Source of the DNA: Volvariella volvacea V23
Lineage: Eukaryota > Basidiomycota > Agaricomycetes > Agaricales > Pluteaceae
Assembly (NCBI GenBank): GCA_000349905.1
Contig: KB722740.1
Coordinates: forward strand, 1,465,309-1,529,308
Length of the DNA: 64,000 bases
Reading direction: 5' to 3'
Shown here: in pieces, positions 22,551 to 35,147 of the stretch
Numbering within the stretch: the stretch's first letter is position 1
Layout of the letters: every line of letters starts with the position of its first letter
Position numbers and translations under genes: made by a program
Notes under the pieces: generated by a model
The model's input: only the letters and a program-made list of their open reading frames with translations
Told to the model about the DNA's origin: nothing
Database searches by the model: none

Positions 22551-25500
22551 TCAAATAAAGAACCCGCGGTTGGCAAAGTTCATGGGTGGCATGTGGAGGG
22601 ATTCGCTCGTCGACGAACGCTGGCCGGGATGTTGCATATCCATGTCGCCACTGGAAACGTCGCTCATTATTCGATCCCCTCCGTGTTGCTGGGGTTCAGA
22701 GACCATATCAACGCCGAATATGTTCCGGTACGCGTTTGCATCCGTGATGGGCGTGTCGGTCGTTAAGGTGTTGACAGGAACCACAGGGTGACCAAAGAGT
22801 GTCATACCACATCTCATTGCCCTTTGATAGTTCGAGGTACTGTCAGAGCCATCGAAGGTCAATGAGAATAAGAAGTCCATGCTTGGGTCATCGAACGGAG
22901 AGGGTTGAATTGGTTGATACATTTGTTGCGCTGCTACGTAATCAGCTACGGAGTAGGTGGATTGCATGGAGTTGACGCTGCCAGAATAACTTTGTCCGTT
23001 AAGCGCGGAGGTGTGAGAAAGGGTCTCGTGAGAGACTGGTACCATGGGCTGGCCAAACATCATGGTGGGCGACGTCACTGTGCTGGGGATTTGGGCAGGG
23101 TGCGTATACCATAAATTTTGTCCGGATTGAAATTGAGAGTCGATTACTGGAAGAGAAGAAGAGTGTTTGAGTGATCCTGATGAAATTTGATCGCTAGGTG
23201 TGGAATCTCGGCTATCCGTGCGTGGAGATGATATACTTCCTTGTGGGGAGCTTGGAGCAGCGCTTGAGCGTATACATGCAAATTTGGTGACCGGAGAGCA
23301 AGAGAGGCTTCGCTTACTAGGGTTGTTATCGTCTGCGTCGCCAATGAGTGTACCCCGGTCCAGCCAACGTTTAAGTTTCTCAAACATCAACTGCTTGAAG
23401 ATGTCTGCGACATCACTTGCGCATTTCCAAGATCGGCCCATCTCTTCCAAGTATGTGATGCACAGCTGAGCTTGGGCGTAGGCGCGCTTGAAAGCCTCCT
23501 TTGCCATCCGCACGCCTACAGTCGCCTGGACGGCTACGAGCAACCAAACCGTCCCCGTTGCAAAAACCACTTGCACCACGCTAATGGGGATATACCGCAA
23601 TCCATACAAGCTCCTGTAAGTGGCCAACAATTCCATAATATTCTCGGCCGATCGCTTGCAGAGCTTGATATGATCAATATTTGAAGTGCATCCGCTCCGT
23701 GACGGGCGAATTTGTCGATTATAGAAGGGTCTGTGAAGAAGAATGAATAGCCACCAGTAATTCATATGGATCACGAGTCGGTGCGGCGTAGATACAGCCC
23801 GCGTCCGTGATGTGATCTCGACCTCTGGACAGAGATCTCGCTTCCAGGTATTTAATTGAAGGCTGGAGAGCTGGTGAATTTGCAAGGCTATAGAAGTGAG
23901 ACTACTAACTTACTCGATACTGCTTACGATATCATCAATGACTTCGGGGCGAGTAGGCACCGCGTTGAGCTTGTTACTAGCGAAATATGTGATCAGAAAG
24001 TTGAATGCATACATCCGAACTAACTTACACGACATCCATAATACGCCGAGCTATAAGTAGAAGCTGACATGTTGCGGCAAAAGTCTTTAACAGATTGTTC
24101 GGCTGGGGGGCAAGTCCGGAGGGTGGGTATACCCATGGTTGTTCATCAAAATCGGCGTCGACGTAAGGAACAGGTATACCCCTCAAGTTTGAAGGAACCT
24201 GACAGGACAGATCCCTCCCAACGTAGAGAGACCAACATACGTCCTGACTTGCGTCAACAATCTAACCTATAGATATGAGAATAGGCACTATACCTGGTTA
24301 AGTGTTGTCCAGTGCACCCAATTACGATCTAATCTATCGTGCTCTTCAATCAACTGATTCTTTACCCAGTCGGAGCAATCGATTCCTACACCCACTGTGG
24401 TAATATTTTAGTGCCAGCGTTAGCTTACCACATGTTACCAACTTACACGCCTGGCTTATCCGGGCACTCATACCTAAAGCGAAACTAGGTCGGCTCTGGG
24501 ATGGATTTGAATACAATGGGCAGACATACCAAAATACAGGTATCCCAACATCTGTTCTCCCCGTGACGAATGATAAGCACTCAGCATAGACAGGGAGTGG
24601 ACAAGACTGATCCTAGGATGATCTGCCTCTTCATCGAGATAGCTTTTAGCCTTGGCAGCAAAAAGGTCCCTCGCCGTTTCGTAAACTTCAGGTTCATCGC
24701 AGAAGCATGAAGCGACAGCTAAAAGCGCGTTATGCAGCATGGGAGAGTAATGAGGAGCTTTAGGAGGCGGTTGACCTAGTGGAGTGCTCAATGTCCGCCA
24801 CATGTCACGTAAGAAGAGTGGAGGGATGACTCGAAGGCAATAGCACGTCACAAATCTAAATAGTAGATCCAGTAGCCTAATGGATCCACCCAAAAAATTG
24901 AGTGAGTAATAAGACGGAAAGCTATGCGACGTACTTGTCATGCACGCGTCGCGAGAGCGGCTGCCCTTCAGGTAAATAGCGCGCCCAATCTATATTCAGC
25001 ATCTCTTCCGTCTCTTCTACGCCCTCTACCAACAGGGTGTACAGTGGTTCCGCTTGTTCTGCAGTTGGGCAGAACCTGGAGACTGGGAGGACCTCAGGTG
25101 CGAACCGATAGACGGCAGTGTTGCCTAACGCTGCAAGATAGCCGCCATCTAGGAGCTAACAAGGGAATAACTTTCAGAAACTGAACAAACACAATTTGAG
25201 CCCTAATATATCAGGAGGAACGCTACCTTCAATCCGCTGGTAGATCGACAGATCTGATATATGGGGTCCGACTCATCGACAAGCTCCTCGTCAACCTCAA
25301 GATCGCATTCATTATCATCTCCTGAACATGAAAAGTCCACATCTTGCGGTCTCCGAGTGAGATATGTAGTGTCCCAGGTTCCGTTAAATTCCTTTCTGTA
25401 CATTTGCAGCAACGATTCGAGGTGCATAGCGTAGTCCCTGAGAGCCTTCAGGCGAGAGCGCATGGCCTGGAAGTGGGCTTCGGTCCGCGGTCTACGTACA

Positions 25501-25810
25501 GGTTCTCCATGCCAAGAACACTTGAACGCGTTGAAGATGAGGGGAGTTGGCACAAATGACGTCGTTAAAACGAGACACGACGGACCTCATCCTCTCTCCC
25601 ACTATTTATACACGGCTCACAGGTTGGCTTCTGACCATCACATTTGATTTTCCTACAAACATCGTAATAGGGATTAAACTCCACGAGACCATACGGAGCG
25701 AAGGTAGAGAAGTCAAAATACCTTTTCCGACACACGTCGCAGGCTTGGGCGGCATACTTGACTCGTCCTCGAGTAGAAGTAGAGCCTGGCCGCGTACTGT
25801 CCTTGGTCAT
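22551..25810 (-). CDS. Zn(II)2Cys6 transcription factor with fungal_trans-type domain (tandem copy 1)
   Basis: Ten exons join to 911 residues: 25810-25722, 25652-25586, 25520-25227, 25155-24935, 24876-24530, 24473-24447, 24394-24294, 24243-24029, 23976-23914, 23862-22551. The N-terminus carries the binuclear zinc cluster, split by two introns: CDVCRKRKIKC, then CEPC, then C in CSWHGE (six Cys). A coiled region (RLKALRDYAMHLESLLQMY) follows, as a dimerisation linker. The middle region has the fungal transcription-factor homology blocks (FLRDMWRTL, YSPMLHNALLAVAS, GYLYFGMSAR). The C-terminus is Ser/Pro-rich and probably activating. It is closely related to the gene at 26301 and shares most exon lengths with it. 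Target pathway unknown. Confidence 0.87.
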
Positions 25811-26300
25811 GACTTGACTATAACGAGGGAAATCCCCCTACTCCGTGGTGGTATACAGGAAGGGTGGTGATGACTCGACCCGATCTTTGTAGCCTTCCTC
25901 CAGCCGGGTAGGAGATGACTAAATTCCACGTGTGCCTCTATATGTTTTCCCCAACCAGAAATTCTTTGCGATAATCGCAAAACGTATAATCTGGATGACT
26001 CAGCTTACCTTCTCATTTCGGTTGTTGCATCTCGGAACAGACACGGCTTCATGACGACAGCCTACAGTGATTGCCTGAAATTTAGCACCAAAACATTACA
26101 TCTGCTGGAATGAACAGCACGAATGCCTCCCAAAAAACCACAAACATGAAAAGTACACATATTGAAAAATTGAAAGCTTCTGCCGATGCTGTCCTGCTCC
26201 TTGAGGCCACTCCAACCGATAACCCACTACGCCACACGCATTGACGTACTAACGCGGTGGCAGTTGACAACCCTCCACGGATGCTCCATCAGTCTCCCTG

Positions 26301-29300
26301 TTACACCCTGGCGAAATGTTGTTCCCAGAATTGCTCTAAAAACGCAAAATCCGATTCTGGCATTGCAAAAGCTTCGGATGTCGTGGCTGTCACAGTGGTG
26401 TCATTCGAGTTGGATGAATCAGCAGATATGCTAGCCAGGTCTGCGATGAATTGATCAGGAGTTATCTCAGGGCCAACAACACCGGGATGGAGGGTGTTGT
26501 CAACAGCACCTGCTGTACTGTCCCTAAAAGGTGTCGATGGCGTAAATTTTGATACGAAGGGTAGATTGGAGATCGTTCGACCACCCAACATGGCTGGTGT
26601 CCCTGACCAGCCATCCATGTCAATGTCAGCTCCAAAGAGGTCCAGTACTGTGTCCAAAGCACCAAAATCTAAATTTGCAGGTAGGCCTTCACTATTGGGT
26701 GTCATCACAATATCGGTGGCAGGCTCAGCTGGAGGTTGCCCATCTTGACCGGTTTGAATTACCGGAAGCAGAATGGGAGGATCAGTAGTTGCGATCACTG
26801 AGTGATTGGCGGGTTGCGGCGGTACCGGTGGTGTAGGTTGATAAGAAGAATCCCGTTGAATACGGGGTGATGTTACTTCAGATGGAGGTGTCTGGTTTGC
26901 TGGCGGAACAGCCGAAAGGGGTGACCTTCCGACGGCGACAGTACCCCGGTTACCTCGACGGCCGACATTCCTTTTAGCGCCTGGTAAAGTTCTCCCCAAA
27001 CCATTCATTCGAACTGTGATGGACCTCCTCTCCAATATGGGTTGCAGTTGACGCCGCAATAAATCTTTCAAAATATCTCCGATATGTGAGGCGCATTGCC
27101 AGGATTGCCCTATTTCGGCTAGATGCTCAATGCACTTGTTCGCTTGGGAAACTGAATTTTCCAATGAGCCTTGGGCTACCCTAGAACCGGATGTCGCATC
27201 CACAGCTACCAACAGGTATATAGTACCCGCGGAGAACACGGTTTGGATGAGAGTGACGGGGCAATATCGGAGAGTATATAGTGATCGATATGTTTCCAGA
27301 AGTTCCATAATGTTATCTGCTCCTCTTTTGCAGAGCTTTCAAATCGCATGGCATGATGAGTGGAAAATGCTAAAGAGCTGTTACTTACTTACCTTAACGT
27401 GTTCAATGGACTTCTTCCCGGGCTGAGCCCTCTGATAATAGAAGGGACGATGGAGGAGGATGAACAGCCACCAATACACTAAGTGAAGTACCAGACGGTG
27501 CGGTGTGGAGGTTGGACGTGATTTGATGGTAATATCAAGTTCAGGGCCTAGGTTCCCTTTCCAGTTGTTCATTTCCAGGCTGTCAAAGCATAAATGGCAT
27601 GGAACAACACTAGGACAGCATGCTCACTCGATCATGCTGACTAGCTCCTCGTTGACCTCTCGGCGGGCTTTGGCCTGACTGAGGTTGTTGCTTTCACACA
27701 AAGAATGCGACAAGCGAATTCATGGACATAGATGTTCATACAGCAGCATATATGTTTCTGTAAAGGGTTGGACTCACACAACATTCATGATTCGGCGAGC
27801 TATCATAAGGAGTTGGCAACCTGCGGCAAACGTCTTGGATAAGAAATTAGGTTGGGGAGGTATCTTCGCGGGTGGATAAAACCAAGGCATTCTATCCATC
27901 TCCGTGTCAACGAAAGGTACTGGCAATGGTTGCGAGGGAGGTTGAACGCAGAAGTCGCGTCCCACATAGAGGGACCAGCATATATCCTGCACATCATGGT
28001 TATTGAGGTAAGAAAGGGAAAGGACAACGCAAACCTGAGAGAAAGTCATCCAGTACGCCCAGTTTCTATCAAGCATATCGTGTTCACCGATGAGCCCCGC
28101 TTGCACCCACTGCGAACAGTCCATCTCCAAACCCACTGCAAGACTTTCAGCTCTGGTAAGTTGATAATGCGCGCAAAGGTACTTACATGACTGACATACA
28201 CGGGCACTCATACCAAAGTACAAGTACCCCAAGGTCTGCTCTCCCTTGGAGGAATGATAACTAGCCAGGATGGATAAGGCTTGTACAGCGCTAATGTTCG
28301 GCTTCTGGCACTCGGCTTCCAAATATCCCTTCGCAGCCTGAGCAAAATACTCCCGGGACCGGGAGTCCCTGATCAATGGATCGTCCGAGAATGCGCTGCC
28401 TAGCGCAATCAAGGCGTTGTGAAGCATAGGTGAGTAGTGTGCTGTCTTGGGGAGCGTTTGTGATTTGGGCACGCTCAGCGCCCGCCACATATCCCGAAGA
28501 AACAGGGCGGGAACAACACGGAAGCACCATGAAGTGAAAAACCGGAATACGAGGTCGAGAATCCTGTAAGCCATCAGCATAGGAGGTATGTGAGATAGAT
28601 ATTGGACACGGACCGATCATGGGACTTGCGGTCCAGTGGAACAGCAGAAGGCAAATAGCGAGCCCAATCTAGGTGGGGGTTATAATGTGTCTGATCCACT
28701 TCGTCTACAAGGAGGGTATAAGAGGCTTCTGGATGCTCTGCAATGTCAGGGAAGCGGGAGGTTGAGGGTGGGCTAGATTCGGGAGCAAAACGGAATACGG
28801 CAGTATTTCCATAAAACCAAAGGGCACCTTCGTCGTCCAACTTCCGAAGACGATAAGATTCCGATAAAACAGGGTTACAGATCGCTTACCTGAAGACTTT
28901 GCATGGGCACGCATAAAGCTTGAGCAGGGTTACCATCTGTAGACTCATCTTCCTCTTGAGGAATGGCATCAGGCAGAATAGCACCGTCAAAATCAAGAGG
29001 ACGGAATTGGAGATAAGATTCTCCATCTTCCCATACGCCACCATGATCGCGTCGGCATTTGTCAAGCATAGATTCGAGGAGGTTTGCATACTCCCTGAGT
29101 GCTTCAGCACGCTTTCGTAAGGCTTCAAAGTGAGCCTCCGTCCTTGGCGCACGAGCAACACCTCCAGTCCATGCACACTGAAGAAAGAGGTTAACCAGAA
29201 GAAAAGCAGTTAGCTTGTGGCCGAAGAACTACCTCTTCTGCTCGACCATCGTCGATGCACGCTTGGCACACAGGTCGCGTTCCGTCACATCTACTCTTTC

Positions 29301-29439
29301 TATTAAGTGGTCAATTAGCATGTGAGTTGTGGGGTAGTGAAAGGTAGTACTTCTGCCTGCAAACAGTGCATGCTTGATCTACATATGTGCCTTTACCACG
29401 AGGTGTACCCGTGCCGCGCTTGGATTCCGCTTTGGCCAT
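26301..29439 (-). CDS. Zn(II)2Cys6 transcription factor with fungal_trans-type domain (tandem copy 2)
   Basis: Ten exons, 880 residues: 29439-29351, 29299-29233, 29177-28890, 28840-28614, 28563-28187, 28135-28035, 27986-27778, 27690-27628, 27579-27393, 27335-26301. Zinc cluster CTVCRQKKSRC, CQAC and C in CAWTGG. The middle homology region contains FLRDMWRALS, YSPMLHNALIALGS and GYLYFGMSAR, matching copy 1 block by block. Exons of 89, 67, 101 and 63 nt are identical in length in the two genes. This copy lacks one intron present in copy 1 and has one (27336-27392) that copy 1 lacks. The Pro/Ser-rich C-terminus is likely an activation region. The frame is open upstream to 29553; the ATG at 29439 is chosen as closest to the zinc cluster with a basic leader. 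Confidence 0.87.
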
Positions 29440-29876
29440 TGGGTGCTTGTGCGGCAAAAGACTTGATGCATCAACATATTCGTTATATAAGTTTGTGCGA
29501 TGACGGTCGAATCGAAAAGGATGCCTTTTCTGGATTCGAAGTCTCCCGCCCACATTCCGAAATAAATCCCCATAAACACAAGCTGTATACTATCATCACG
29601 TCAAGGGCTGCAGGGCAATGAACACGAGCTGGAATAGTAGCTTGACAGGTGATAGTTTATTGGGCACAGAGCTTCCGGTCGAGCACCGGAATAATTGTAG
29701 AAGCAAGTGGAGGCAATGTATTCAGGTTAGGCATGCTCTCTAACATTAGGGACAATATAACGTAGCGCATCGCCTCTATGGCAGCTCTCTCCGAGGAAGA
29801 GCTCCGGAAGCTGTAGTATCAATTATACGTATGGGCGGCATATCACCCTGGCTGTAAGTATGCTGTATATGCGGCC
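29440..29876. other. Short intergenic region
   Basis: Between the Zn2Cys6 gene promoter and the 3' end of the uL14m gene. Nothing recognised. Confidence 0.45.
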
Positions 29877-30386
29877 TCAAATGGCCTGAAGCAAGTACAT
29901 GTGAACATATGCGCTCAAGCAACATGGGAAAGCACATACTTTGGGGGCTAAGCTGACAATTTTACCCCAGCCCTTCATCCTCAAATCTGCACTAACAACA
30001 CCACCTATCCGCGTTCCTAACATCTCGCGTTTGTTGTTCAGTAGAACTGCCGCGTTGTCGTCGAATCGAATGATGCGTCCGTCTGGCCTGCGCACGGGCT
30101 TGCGAGTGCGAACAATTACAGCACGTCTGACATCACCTCTACGGACTTTGACGGCAGTGACTGAGGCTTGAGTAGCAGCTGATACTGGGCGAGCACGCTT
30201 CACAACGCAAACAATTTCATCACCGACGGAGCCCCACCCATTGTTGACTTTTTGTTTGAGGATGTTCACACATTCTACCAGGAGCGCACCGGAATTGTCA
30301 AGGACCTGTAATATTGATACAAAATCAGTCAATGGAGTCTTTGAAAGTCTCGGACGTACATTGAGTGTTGACTTGAGGCCAATCAT
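29877..30386 (-). CDS. MRPL38: Mitochondrial large-subunit ribosomal protein uL14m
   Basis: Three exons (30386-30360, 30305-29940, 29885-29877) encode 133 residues of the bacterial L14 family, a core protein of the 50S subunit at the interface with the small subunit. The start [16 protein letters not shown] matches the usual MI.LKS..NV.DNSGA opening of this family, so the ATG just below the gap is the true start. [13 protein letters not shown] and the closing [12 protein letters not shown] are typical. The last exon holds only Ala, Ile and the stop. The mitochondrial rather than bacterial or cytosolic assignment rests on length, introns and the nuclear setting. The 5' flank is lost in the gap at 30389. 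Confidence 0.88.
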   Translation of the reverse strand: MIGLKSTLNVRPRLSKTPLTDFVSILQVLDNSGALLVECVNILKQKVNNGWGSVGDEIVCVVKRARPVSAATQASVTAVKVRRGDVRRAVIVRTRKPVRRPDGRIIRFDDNAAVLLNNKREMLGTRIGGVVSADLRMKGWGKIVSLAPKVCAFPCCLSAYVHMYLLQAI

Positions 30387-30388
30387 GG

Positions 30389-30488
30389 NNNNNNNNNNNN
30401 NNNNNNNNNNNNNNNNNNNNNNNNNNNNNNNNNNNNNNNNNNNNNNNNNNNNNNNNNNNNNNNNNNNNNNNNNNNNNNNNNNNNNNNN
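30389..30488. other. Assembly gap (100 N)
   Basis: Fixed-length N run just upstream of the uL14m start codon; it removes part of the promoter shared with or facing the hexokinase gene. Confidence 0.95.
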
Positions 30489-30825
30489 TGAGCGACGAGG
30501 ACGGCGGAGGTAGTAGAAAATGTTGGCGGGAGGACAAGAACTCCCACGATGACGGATGGGGAAAAACCGCGCGGACAGGTTCCAAGCGGTACCCCCATCA
30601 GCCCAGATCACCTCCTGTATCTCATCTCTCCATCTGATTGCTATATATCATGCCCATCTCTCGTCGCGGAAGCGGCAGCGTTACGCTGCCCACAACTCAG
30701 ACCGTCACCATGCACACACGCACCCAGGATGAGGAGGACCTCCCCCACGCAACAAAACGGTGCGCTTCAGATATCATCCGTCTCTATTATCACCAAACTC
30801 AAAGTTCATATCGGGCCTCAGAACC

Positions 30826-33049
30826 ATGTCAGACTACCTGAGAAGATATGAAGCCGCGTAGGTCGTCCAAGGCACGAGCAAAATTCAGCCCCTTTAACTG
30901 CGAATCGATCTGTAGATTCACCCTGACCCCTCAGCGAATGCGAATGATCGTCGAGGCATTCAAAGAAACGTTAGAGTTAGGCTTGCAGAAGACAGGGCAA
31001 GTGGTTGTAAGTATCACAACTATTCCTAGCACCCGGACATTCGATTCGGTTTCCCCTGTCCATCAACTGTGACATAGATGCACCTCTGATCAACGGTGTC
31101 ACGGAGCCTCGTAGATTTGGTCAAATATCCTTCCTCGTGAAGGATTGGGCCAGACTAGTCGCCTGCATATATGTGCGCCCATAACGTTACATTACATGGC
31201 GCATATACCCCAACCCCCACTTATTAATTTGTGCTAGAATACTTAAGCCCCTCTTGTCAGCCAATGATTCCGACTTTCGTATTTGGTTGGCCCACAGGAC
31301 AGGAGAAAGGAGACTTTTTGGCGGTAGATCTTGGTACGCTTGCCATGGCCTATTCATTTCGTATTAGCTCATCCGAGCTCGTTTCAGGTGGTACCAACTT
31401 GCGGGTCTGTCTCGTTGCAGTGCAAGGAGATGGAAAATTCGAAATCACGCAATCCAAATATCGTCTTACAGAGGAACAAAAGCACGGCGAGGGTCAGGAC
31501 TTGTTTGACTTTTGTGCAGAGTGTCTGAAGACGTTTATCGACTCGAATATGTCGGACCCTGATGGCGGACTCCACTTAAAGGACGGAGAAACTTTACCGC
31601 TTGGTTTCACTGTAAGTCTTATTTCTGTTGTTGGTGGGTTAATGCACTCATCCTCCCTAGTTTTCTTATCCTTGCGCGTAAGCCTTCTTCATGAGTCGCC
31701 GAATGGGCTGATATTGATGGCTTGCAGTCAAGACAAAATTGATCATGGCGTGCTCATTCGGTGGACGAAGGGCTTTGGTGCAAGTAATACTGAGGGCCAT
31801 GACGTAGGGAAGATGTTCCGCCAATCACTTGAGAAATATGTACGCGTTCTTCCCACTTTCGTCCAAGTCCCTGCTGACTCTTGGATAGAGACTCCCTATA
31901 ACGCTAGAAGCCTTAATCAACGACACAACAGGTACACTGATCGCATCTCATTACGTCGATCCGAAAACGAAGATTGCTTGTATCTTTGGTACCGGTTGCA
32001 ATGCCGCATATATGGAGCATATAAAGGATATTGAGAAGTTGAAGGACCTCGGGGTTGACGGAGGGATGGATATGGCAATTAATTGCGAATGGGTTGGTGT
32101 CCTGTCTTGTTTCCTTATCAGGTTTTCTGACAGATTCCAGGGAGCATTCGACTCGTTTGAGCATGAGAACTTACCACGGACTAGATACGACATTATTGTC
32201 GATGAATCCTCTAACAAGCCCGGAGAGCAAGCTTTCGAGGTGCGTCAGTACGCCGGCCTCTTGGATTCTGATGAACCATCCGCCTCAGAAACTTATCTCT
32301 GGAAGATATCTTGGCGAAATTCTCCGACTAATTATTTGTGAACTAATAGATGAAGGGGTTCTTTTCCTGGGGCAAAATACATACAAAATTGAAGTTCCAT
32401 ATGCTTTCGACACCGCATTTTTGTCCCTAATGGAGAGGTAATGTGATGCTCGCTCTGAGGCGACCAGACACGTCTAATCTGGATGCCACTTAGTGACCCT
32501 ACAGACGAGCTGTTAATGTGTATCGGTATCTTCACACACTTCTTCGCCCTGGAGACTACCCTTGCGGAGCGTCAATTCTTCAGAGCACTTGCCAAATTGA
32601 TTGGAAGACGAGCCGCTCGTTTGAGTGCCTGTGGTATTGCAGCTATCGTCAGTAAGATGGGTTATCTCGACGAGGGTTGTCGAGTGGGTGCTGATGGGTC
32701 CTTATATAATGTGGGTTTTACCTTCTGTTGCTCTCATAAGCGCTCGTTACTCATTTGTGGTATCAGAAATACCCCAAGTTCGCGGAGAGAATCCATGAGG
32801 GCTTGGTAGATATCTTTGGTGAGAGAGGACGGTGCGTATGCCAATCCGTTCTTCTGGCTGTCGGCCGATACTTTTTTTCAGGAATATCATCACCCATCAT
32901 GCGGAAGACGGTAGTGGAGTTGGCAGTGCAATCATTGCAGGTGAGCCCCGTTACCATTTATTCTGCAACCATTTCCCCAACAACTAATCATTACCACCTT
33001 AGCCATGACCAAGGCCAGAAAAGAGGCAGGAATATATCCAGAGCTATGA
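30826..33049 (+). CDS. Hexokinase
   Basis: Phosphorylates glucose and other hexoses with ATP, the first step of glycolysis, in the cytosol. Thirteen exons join in frame to 462 residues: 30826-30857, 30916-31006, 31261-31333, 31388-31611, 31661-31677, 31728-31839, 31889-32092, 32141-32239, 32289-32437, 32494-32710, 32767-32831, 32882-32940, 33003-33049. Motifs: phosphate-1 loop VDLGGTNLRV, sugar site GFTFSYP and RWTKGFGA, catalytic Asp in LINDTTGTL, phosphate-2 FGTGCNAAY, and adenosine region AEDGSGVGSA. The start MSDYLRRYEAAFTLTPQRM is supported by a 58-nt first intron. Intron 2 (254 nt) is much longer than the others. A stray copy of the 3' end lies at 35597. Confidence 0.92.
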
Positions 33050-33680
33050 GCCTTCGCATTGTACTTTTCGTACGCGAACATTAACACCTACTTACGCCAC
33101 CCGATGTATGCGCGTCATTGTCACTGTACGATCTGTGTAAGTGTTTTAGAGGAAGAAAGAAGGAAAGATCCCACCAGAATTAGTTGATATTCACTAACAA
33201 TTAAATGTATGATCTGTATGTGGATTTACGTACTTATTCCTCGAACTGTTTTGCTACTATTTCATTCTTCGTATCCTTTCTTTTATTAGATGTTATGCTT
33301 ATTTTTCAGAATTGCCCGCCCTTCCTGGGTGATATCGAAATTCTGACGGGGAGAAAATGAATGGTCTAACGAAGAGGATCAGCTAAGCTTACACAATTTA
33401 CATGCCTAATAGTATTACAATACGGTAAACCCTTGGAATGTCGGAACGGGAGTTACGCAACGGAAGAGGTATGGAGGAGATTGAAGTTCCAGAAGGGGAA
33501 ACCCTATTGGTAGAGATGGATAGGGGTCATATGCGAGGAGAAGCAGGCGGGATGATCGAGCGATGCCTAAATTGACTACATAGTGGGTCTATTCAATTGC
33601 ATCCTGAAAACTTATGAGAGGATCGTCGCCCGCAAACATACCAGAACCTCGATTGGATAGCCTCACGACATTGCTATGAT
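33050..33680. other. Intergenic region between convergent genes
   Basis: Shared 3' flank of hexokinase and F-box paralog 4. Part of it (to about 33120) recurs at 35770-35830. No gene seen. Confidence 0.5.
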
Positions 33681-35147
33681 TTAAGTAAGTGCTACACTCA
33701 GCGTCGAAGGTGGAGCGCTCCTTGCGTCCCTTGGATAAACTTGTCTACGTTCTACTCCCGGCCATCCAACAATTCCCTTCTCGAATTGTGGGCAAACTCG
33801 GACAACATCTGGCCATAAAGAGTCGAACATTGAAAAATCCCAATCACACCTCTCTGAATCATTCTCGATGCGTAGCTCCCTCATATCCGGGAAATGTGAA
33901 CAGAATGCCTTGAGCAAAGGGAGCAAAGGGAACCGAGAGGGGTTTATCCAAATGTCAGGGTGAAATGTAAGGATGAGGTTGTGAATGCTTGAAAAGGATG
34001 GCCGTGGGCGATCTGTGTTTTGTTTCTCGATTTGATCCATATGGTACTCAGATATGCCCAATAAATGGAGATGACCACCTGGCGACACATACTCCCCAGC
34101 TGAGATTGAGTCAAGTGTGTCAACTAAATCCTTGGTATGGCCAGGGATAAAAAGCCGATACAAGAGGTCGATGGTGCATCTTGTCAATTCACGACAGGCG
34201 CCGCGATGTACGGCACGTTGAGCTGCAGAGGGGAAGAATGCACGCCCATAGTCTGGGGGTATGTGCAAGGTGTCTAATCTGGGGAAATGACAAATAGGGC
34301 CTGGTTCATGAGGAGAATCCCGCTTGCCATATTCCCTGGACGCGATTGTTATAGAAGATAGGTGCGTATTTTGCTGGAGAAAGGTTTTGAGTGCTTCCCA
34401 TCGTATGCTGGGTTGGACGTAAAAATGCCGCAATAGAGGGACTTTGCGCGACAGAAGCTTCTCGGTTGAGAAGCAAAGCAGATCGGAGATGTCCATGGTT
34501 GTGATCCTAGGGCTGGAGAGTAGCTCTGCCATAGATGGAAGGAATGACTCGTCAAAAAGAAAATTGCTATGCACTTCCAGGGTAGCTAGGTCATTCTTTC
34601 GGTTCTTTAATGATAGCTGGGGTACTGTGTCAGGTGCGGAAGGGGAAAGAAACCGACATAACGGGAACCATCTGAGGTCCAATTGGAGGGTTTGACAACC
34701 ACGAGCCAAAGCGATTTTAATCAACCCAACATAACCCCTCCACCTCGATCTCGCATCATCTGTACTCAACTTGAGATGATCCACAAGCTTGAAGGTCCTG
34801 ATAAGCCTTTGGCGGGACATCATGTGGTGGATACCCGAGAATACCAGCTCAGCAAAGGGGGTGGGGCCGAAGTAAATGTGGAGGGACTCGAATGCCACAA
34901 AGGTGAGAATAATGTTGCGGATTGAAGGGGCGAGAGCACGCATGTCTAGGCTAACGTGTCCGATATCGGGGGAGTAGCTGAAACCGTCGATGCGACGACC
35001 CAACTCACAGCTACACAACGTGTGAAGACGCATATTGCGAACTTGTGCAAGGCTAAATAGAGAGGTATTGTCCATCAACGGTGTGATTTGCATGAGCAGC
35101 TCGGTAGGCAAGGTAGCTAGGCTTGGTTTGTAGATCGAACGAGACAT
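33681..35147 (-). CDS. F-box protein with degenerate leucine-rich repeats (paralog 4)
   Basis: Intact single exon, 488 residues. F-box-like N-terminus (LPTELLMQITPLMDNTSLFS), then the same body plan as the left-hand F-box genes: a conserved HMMSRQ..I.TFKLVD block, IALARGCQTLQ, a SITIAS block, a KAFCSHFPDMREL block and the closing VCPQFEKGIVGWPG, which matches ACPVFEKG of paralog 2. By family it is an SCF adaptor of unknown substrate. It is the only intact member of the right-hand array; two broken copies follow at 36.3 and 37.4 kb. Confidence 0.78.
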   Translation of the reverse strand: MSRSIYKPSLATLPTELLMQITPLMDNTSLFSLAQVRNMRLHTLCSCELGRRIDGFSYSPDIGHVSLDMRALAPSIRNIILTFVAFESLHIYFGPTPFAELVFSGIHHMMSRQRLIRTFKLVDHLKLSTDDARSRWRGYVGLIKIALARGCQTLQLDLRWFPLCRFLSPSAPDTVPQLSLKNRKNDLATLEVHSNFLFDESFLPSMAELLSSPRITTMDISDLLCFSTEKLLSRKVPLLRHFYVQPSIRWEALKTFLQQNTHLSSITIASREYGKRDSPHEPGPICHFPRLDTLHIPPDYGRAFFPSAAQRAVHRGACRELTRCTIDLLYRLFIPGHTKDLVDTLDSISAGEYVSPGGHLHLLGISEYHMDQIEKQNTDRPRPSFSSIHNLILTFHPDIWINPSRFPLLPLLKAFCSHFPDMRELRIENDSERCDWDFSMFDSLWPDVVRVCPQFEKGIVGWPGVERRQVYPRDARSAPPSTLSVALT

